Part shown: positions 59,127-64,000 of the stretch, piece by piece
Position numbering within the stretch: position 1 is the first letter of the stretch
Layout: each line of letters begins with the position of its first letter
NCBI RefSeq assembly: GCF_932294415.1
Contig: NC_065536.1
Coordinates: 58,579,854-58,643,853 of the forward strand
Source of the DNA: Quercus robur
Taxonomy: Eukaryota > Streptophyta > Magnoliopsida > Fagales > Fagaceae
Reading direction: 5' to 3'
Length of the DNA: 64,000 nt
Made by a program: the position numbers and the translations under genes
Notes under the pieces: generated by a model
Told to the model about the DNA's origin: nothing
The model's database searches: none
Seen by the model: the letters and a program-made list of their open reading frames with translations, nothing else

Positions 59127-60027
59127 CAATGTAGTCAAAGGCAAGCTGGGTGATTGCCTAAGTGCCCAGGTGAGGCGAGGTGCCACTAAGGCGCCTTAAA
59201 GGCTCTAAGGCGAGGTGCCTTTAGAGCCTAGGTGAGCAAGGCGACCACCTTAAGCCATGAAAAAGGCGCTAAGGAGTAAGGAGAGAGACTTAAGTTTTTT
59301 TTTTAAAATTTTTTTTTATTATAAAAGTTTGTTGTGAAACCTATTTTTAGATTATTAATTTCAAAAGGCATGTTATAGAACTTATTGTTAGTTAAAATTA
59401 ATTTACAAATTTTTTTTAAGACTTTTTGTTATATAGAAGCTTGTAGTAAAACTTATTGTTAGAACTAACTGATAGAGCCTAACCATGTTAATCCTTTTTT
59501 GAAATAATTGATAGACCTAATTCCTTCATGCTACACATTGAAAAACACTTCATTATAATATTATAATACACTAGTTGTGTGTTTGGATAGCGTTGCGTTT
59601 TTACTTAATTGCGTTTCTGCGTTTTCCTTTTTTTTTTTTTTTTTTTTTCACGAGTTTTTCCCACAAGCGGCTACTGTTCATGCAACAGTAGCCGCAACTT
59701 TTGACCGGTCTGCTATATGCACTGTTTATGGACCCACAAATTTCATTTTTTATCAATTTTTTCATTAAAAATGGGTCCCACGGTACTATTTACACATTTA
59801 AAAATTATTTTGCTACAGTGTTTTCAATTTTCAGTTTTCAGTTTCAGCAAAATAAGTTCTATCCAAACAGACCCTAGGTACATATGATTTAAGTTCTATA
59901 TGTATAATAAATATATTAAGAATTTGATGCCTTGCTTTACTCGGGCAAACGCCTTTTTGTCACCTCACGCCTCGGACGATACAAGGCCTTGGCACCTTAA
60001 GGTCACCTTTGGCCTTTAACTACCTTG
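59127..60027. mobile_element. hAT-type MITE in copy 2 (contains a nested MITE)
   Basis: Same element as at 12616-13228, with ATCAAGTA at 59119-59126 and 60028-60035. Without the nested 300-bp insert it is about 601 bp. Confidence 0.85.
59574..59873. mobile_element. Nested 300-bp MITE (3-bp target duplication)
   Basis: GTTGTGTGTTTGGATAG and CTATCCAAACAGACC are imperfect inverted ends. CTA is duplicated at 59571-59573 and 59874-59876. The empty site survives in copy 1 (single CTA at 13075-13077), which proves the insert boundaries. A 3-bp duplication suggests a PIF/Harbinger-type MITE. Confidence 0.85.
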
Positions 60028-61393
60028 ATCAAGTATCTAAATTATAGAAATGGCATTGCCTATGTAGTCTTTCTACTAAGAATAGAATATCTCTCTCTCT
60101 CTTGGCCATATAATGTACATTGGACTGTTTATACTTCTTTCGGTTGTGAAGACCAATTTTTTTAGCACAATAAAGTTTAAAAGGTCAGTTACAAAACTAA
60201 TTGATGACCAAATATATGGATTTGAAGTCGCTGTAACAGGTCTAGTTACAAAACTTTAGGATGCTAAAGTTCAATTCCATCATGTGCATATATATGGAAA
60301 TGAACTTTAGAATGCTAGAATTCATAGTATGCAAGCACCCATAAGCATACTTAGAATTCCTTCCAAAGAGAGATGATGGTTTCATTTTTTGAATTATTTT
60401 TTGGGATAGCAATGAAAAGTCATATTTAACCATTCAATATTAATGCATTTTGCTGCAGTTAGTTGGCTCCTGTAAGCCAATTGTTGTAAGACCGGTTAGA
60501 CTGTATGAGTGTCAGCCCTGTTAGTATCAGTGGCGTTACCTCAGCAACTACTTGAGAGACCATTATGTGTTTCATGGCATGTTGTATTTGTTTTTGTGTT
60601 GCTTAGACTGAAATAATTATATGATTGGAAAGTAGAATTAGTTGTTCAAAATATTCCCGAAAGTAGTTATTTTTGATAAGGAATATAAAGAAAAAACAAT
60701 TTTCTTGTATTTTTGAAATAAAAAACATGTTTGGTTCATTAAAATAAAATAAAATAAAAGTTTTCTAAGGAAAAAAAATTTTGAAAATCTGTTTGGTAAT
60801 TTTGACGATGCTGAAACAAGACTATATACTTTTTACAAAAGGCAAATGAAAATTATTATCCAAATATGAAATGTAGCACATAGGATGATTACAAATTTCT
60901 AAAGAAGCTATATGTTATAAAATTTATATAGTGCCCAAAGTTATATGGTATCAATTAAAGAGAGAAAATCCTGAAATTTGTTATTATTAGGATTCAAACT
61001 TTGGCGCTAACTTATTAAATGAGATAAATTTATTAAATCATACGTGTGTTTTCATTGAGTTGTCAAATACGTTTTTTAGTCTTAATTAAGGGGAAAAATA
61101 GTTACCAAACATGTCCTATGGGTATGTTAGTAGTATCATGCATTTTTAATTTGTTTTTTGTTTCTTTGTTTTCAATTTTTAAGTTAGCATATTGTAGTGA
61201 CTTAAATAAACTGTGTATGCTAGTAGTGCTATGCGTGAAATCAAATCATTATCATTTTGATTTGTAGATTAATAGCTAGTGTCTTAATCCCAAAAGCTGG
61301 CAAGAGTTAAGTAGAATTATTGGTATGTGGCGGTTTCTCACTTTTCAAGTTTCAAAAGAGGATAATTGATTTGTTTGCATTGCGGTTTCTCCA

Positions 61394-61443
<50 letters not shown>

Positions 61444-61857
61444 TGTGTTTACATTGCATGAAATCAATTCTTTTGGAAAATTTTACACGAATGACACTAG
61501 TTGAAAATCCAAGATTACACAAGGATGATGGAAGCAGGGTCATAATAGTATAGAAATTATTCTGACATAAAAACTTGACTGTTAATATTTTTGGCCTCAT
61601 AGTGTAGCCTATTGGACAATCTTTTGTGATTTCTAGGGAATGTAAAAAGCAACCAACCCATTTCCTAAGCATAAAGCAAACTACATCGAAATACTGGAAA
61701 TAACACTTAGGAGGTCCAAAGCCTCTCTCCCTGCCCAAAAACCATAACTAAGAGCACCAAAAACTCAATATAAAAGGCCCCAATCAGATTCAAAATAGGC
61801 TAACCACATTTTACTCATATAGCTAAAACTTTAGAGCAAAACATTCAGCCAGCTAAC

Positions 61858-62215
61858 ATTCTCACAATTCTGAAGTCAGGAAGTGGTAATATGGGTACAA
61901 GAGAATCTTTTCTCTCTTTCTCATGACCTTTCTCAATTTTTTCTTCTCGCTAACTGTGGGTTAAGTTTTGGACCTATTGTTTTTAAGCATTCTTCTGCAC
62001 TTTTGTTATTAAACTTTAGAGCAAAAGCTCATTCAACCAGGATGCATTCTCACAATTCAAAAACTTGGGGGTGGAAATATGGATATAAGAGAACATTCTC
62101 TCTCTTCCTCACGATCTTTCTCAATTTCTTCTTTTGGTTGACTGTGAGTCAAAGTTTCGGACTTATGTACTTTTTTTGCATTTTCTTGTATTTCAGCTTA
62201 TTTTGATTTCTCTTT
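61858..62215. repeat. Tandem duplication of about 186 bp inside copy 2
   Basis: Counterpart of 15555-15905; cattctcacaatt units start at 61858 and 62044. Confidence 0.7.
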
Positions 62216-62762
62216 TCACAAAGCACCATTAGCTTTTGTTTACCATATATTGTGAATTTCGGGGAAAAAAAAAAACATTTAACTAACACACTACGTGACC
62301 AATACACATAACAAAACCTATCATTCACAATTGCTAATGATTATGATTATTTACACTTTTTTTTTCTTTGAAATGCGAAATTGATGCCTTTCCTCCTTAG
62401 CATTTTTCTCCACAACATCAAATCCTTTTCCTCTCAAAGAAAAGCTCCATTTTAAAACTGGGACTGATATCCTTCTCAACTTCAGCTACTGAAGCAGTAT
62501 GCACAGCAACAACATTTTCTATCATTGATTCTGCTTCAATTCATGCAAGTTACCCACTCAATATGTCAAAAGCCTTACTAGTTGCAAGGGCAATAGAAGA
62601 AGCTTGGGATTTTGTGACAAGTTTATCTCGCTAAAAGAATCGTGAGTAACCTATCCCAAAAACAAGGCATATTAATTATGAAAACGAAGATAAAAGATTT
62701 ACAAGTAATTGCAAGGGACTAAAACTCACCAAATGCAATAGTTATAAACTTATGATTCCTTG

Positions 62763-63118
62763 TGTTAGGCTTAATGAAGCCTAGTTGTGTTTGATCCGGA
62801 TGATGACCCGACTCGAAATAATGTTGTGTGGTTTTGAATGAGAGATTTTTTGAGACTTAGTCCATGGAGCGGAGGCTTGATGATTAGTTTTTTTTTTTTT
62901 TTTTTTTTTTTTTTTGTCATTTTTGAGAGTGAGAAAAACTATACTGCCGCACTTTATATTTTTCCCTGATAATAGTGAAATCCTTGCAATTCCATGGACG
63001 TAGGCAAATTACCGAACCACGTAAATACTGTTTTGTGCGTGTGATTATTTTTTCTTTGGCGTATGTTTTCTCTATTTTGTTTCTCACAAGTTTGGGATTT
63101 TCGGGTTAATTCCCTACA
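62763..63118 (+). mobile_element. 5' LTR of a Ty1/copia retrotransposon
   Basis: Begins TGTTAGGCTTAATG and ends TTCCCTACA. Two bases further on is TGGTATTAGAGCCTAGG (63121-63137), the initiator-Met tRNA primer-binding site with one change. A poly(T) run lies at 62889-62915. The element inserted into copy 2 of the duplicated segment. Its 3' LTR is outside the window. Confidence 0.85.
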
Positions 63119-64000
63119 ATTGGTATTAGAGCCTAGGGTTAGATTTGAGTGGGAGTAATGGCAGAGGAAGTAGGAAAGTCATTTGGAATAGAAAAGTTCG
63201 ATGGCACAGACTTTGGATTTTGGAGGATGCAAATCGAGGATTATCTTTATGGGAAGAAGTTGCATCTGCCGCTTCTAGGGGAAAAACCTATAACTATGAA
63301 GGATGAGGAATGGGCTCTTCTTAACAAACAAGTACTGGGAGTCATCAGGTTAACTCTATCTAGGTCTGTTCCACACAATGTTGTAAAGGAGAAGACCACA
63401 ACAGATCTAATGAAGGCTTTGTCTAGTATGTATGAAAAGCCATCAGCAAATAATAAGGTGCATCTGATGAAGAAACTGTTCAACTTGAAGATGGCAAAGA
63501 ATGCATTAGTAGCACAACATCTGAACAAATTTAACACTATCACAAACAATTGTCATCTGTAGAAATTGATTTTGATGATGAGATCTATGCACTGATCGTT
63601 TTGGCTTTTTTGCCAAACAGTTGGGAGGCAATAAGGATAATAGTAAGCAATTTTACAAGAAAAGAAAAACTGAAGTACAATGACATACAAAAGGCCAAGG
63701 TAATGATAGAAATTCAAATCAGGCAGATCAAAATCCAGAAATTCTAATCGGAACAGAAATAAATCTAGATTAGGCTAAAAAGTACAATGCTGGAATTGTG
63801 GGAAAACGGATTACTTTAGGAGGCAATGCAAAAGTCCTAAAAAGAAGAATGAAGATGATTCTGCTAATACTGTAACAGAAGAGGTACATGATGCATTACT
63901 TCTTGCAGTAGATAGTCCACTTGACAATTGGTTTTTAGACTCAAGAGTTTCGTTTCATACCACTCCACATTGAGAAATCATACAGAACTATACTGCAGGT
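63119..64000 (+). pseudogene. Ty1/copia gag and start of protease, degenerate, cut by window end
   Basis: From an ATG at 63158 the frame reads MAEEVGKSFGIEKFDGTDF then FWRMQIEDYLYGKKLHLPLL, the copia Gag (UBN2-type) start. A frameshift at about 63552 moves the rest (SSVEIDFDDEIYALIVLAFL) to another frame, and a stop follows at 63745-63747. The zinc knuckle reads CWNCGKTDYFRRQC, with Tyr for the usual His. The protease active-site segment reads DSRVSFHTTP where the family has DSG(A/T)S. A TGA follows in the HTTPH segment. Non-autonomous relic. Confidence 0.88.

Larger units (their letters stand above)
58493..62763 (+). repeat. Duplicated segment, copy 2
   Basis: Same order and orientation as 12011-16467. 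Alignment starts at gggttataggatgccgattc just after 58493 and is cut at 62763, where a Ty1/copia LTR begins; the homology may resume beyond that element outside the window. Copy 2 carries an extra 300-bp MITE (59574-59873), a long poly(A) at 61397-61441, and lacks about 530 bp at about 61637. Confidence 0.9.

Overview
This window looks like nuclear DNA of a flowering plant, most likely a woody eudicot. It is AT-rich, full of poly(A/T), (TA)n and (GA)n tracts, and dominated by plant-type transposable elements: Helitrons, hAT and MULE elements with target-site duplications, LINE 3' ends, tRNA-derived SINEs, solo LTRs and a Ty1/copia element. The few genes are spliced and have plant families as their closest matches. 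The species cannot be fixed from the sequence alone. No bacterial, viral or organellar gene set is present.

Layout. 0-1.5 kb: a 5'-truncated LINE with an 11-bp target duplication next to a broken DUF2828-type gene. 2.9-4.8 kb: a complete non-autonomous Helitron whose 5' end is repeated five times. 9.4-11.3 kb: an F-box-associated (FBA) pseudogene and a frameshifted small heat-shock protein gene. 12.0-16.5 kb: first copy of a ~4.4-kb segment that recurs in the same orientation at 58.5-62.8 kb. 19.3-20.5 kb: an intact single-exon FBA-domain gene. 20.65-21.63 kb: a MULE with 9-bp target duplications. 22.5-27.8 kb: an eight-exon chloroplast DEAD-box RNA helicase gene (RH22 type). It is fully readable except for one missing base in motif I and an Arg-to-Cys change in motif VI. 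30.1-31.5 kb: tandem minus-strand Helitrons. 31.5-32.2 kb: a solo LTR. 33.6-37.0 kb: a Helitron cluster with a 368-bp palindrome bearing a 3' end on each side, and a decayed Pif1-like Helitron helicase. 37.6-38.8 kb: a hAT element inserted into a probable SINE. 40.3-41.7 kb: a decayed ATL-type RING-H2 gene. 41.7-45.9 kb: an unrecognised spliced gene piece with a hAT in its intron, running into a 1.1-kb inverted repeat with a 30-bp spacer that carries RNase H-like sequence. 45.9-48.1 kb: two SINEs and a copia-type solo LTR. 49-57 kb: tandem repeats, a perfect 29-bp hairpin, a MITE, exons of an unrecognised gene, LINE pieces and a compound microsatellite. 62.8 kb to the end: 5' LTR and degenerate gag/protease of a Ty1/copia element.

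How it fits together. There is no operon-like system. The biology visible is (i) a ribosome-biogenesis helicase gene with a telo-box promoter, (ii) scattered fragments of fast-evolving gene families (FBA, ATL, sHSP), and (iii) a dense, datable layering of transposons. Single-base frameshifts recur in several otherwise well-preserved genes, so assembly error must be excluded before any of them is called dead. The most unusual structures are the 1.1-kb inverted repeat (a potential hairpin-RNA locus), the double-3'-ended Helitron palindrome, the Helitron with five 5' termini, and the duplicated segment in which one copy carries a nested MITE that the other lacks.
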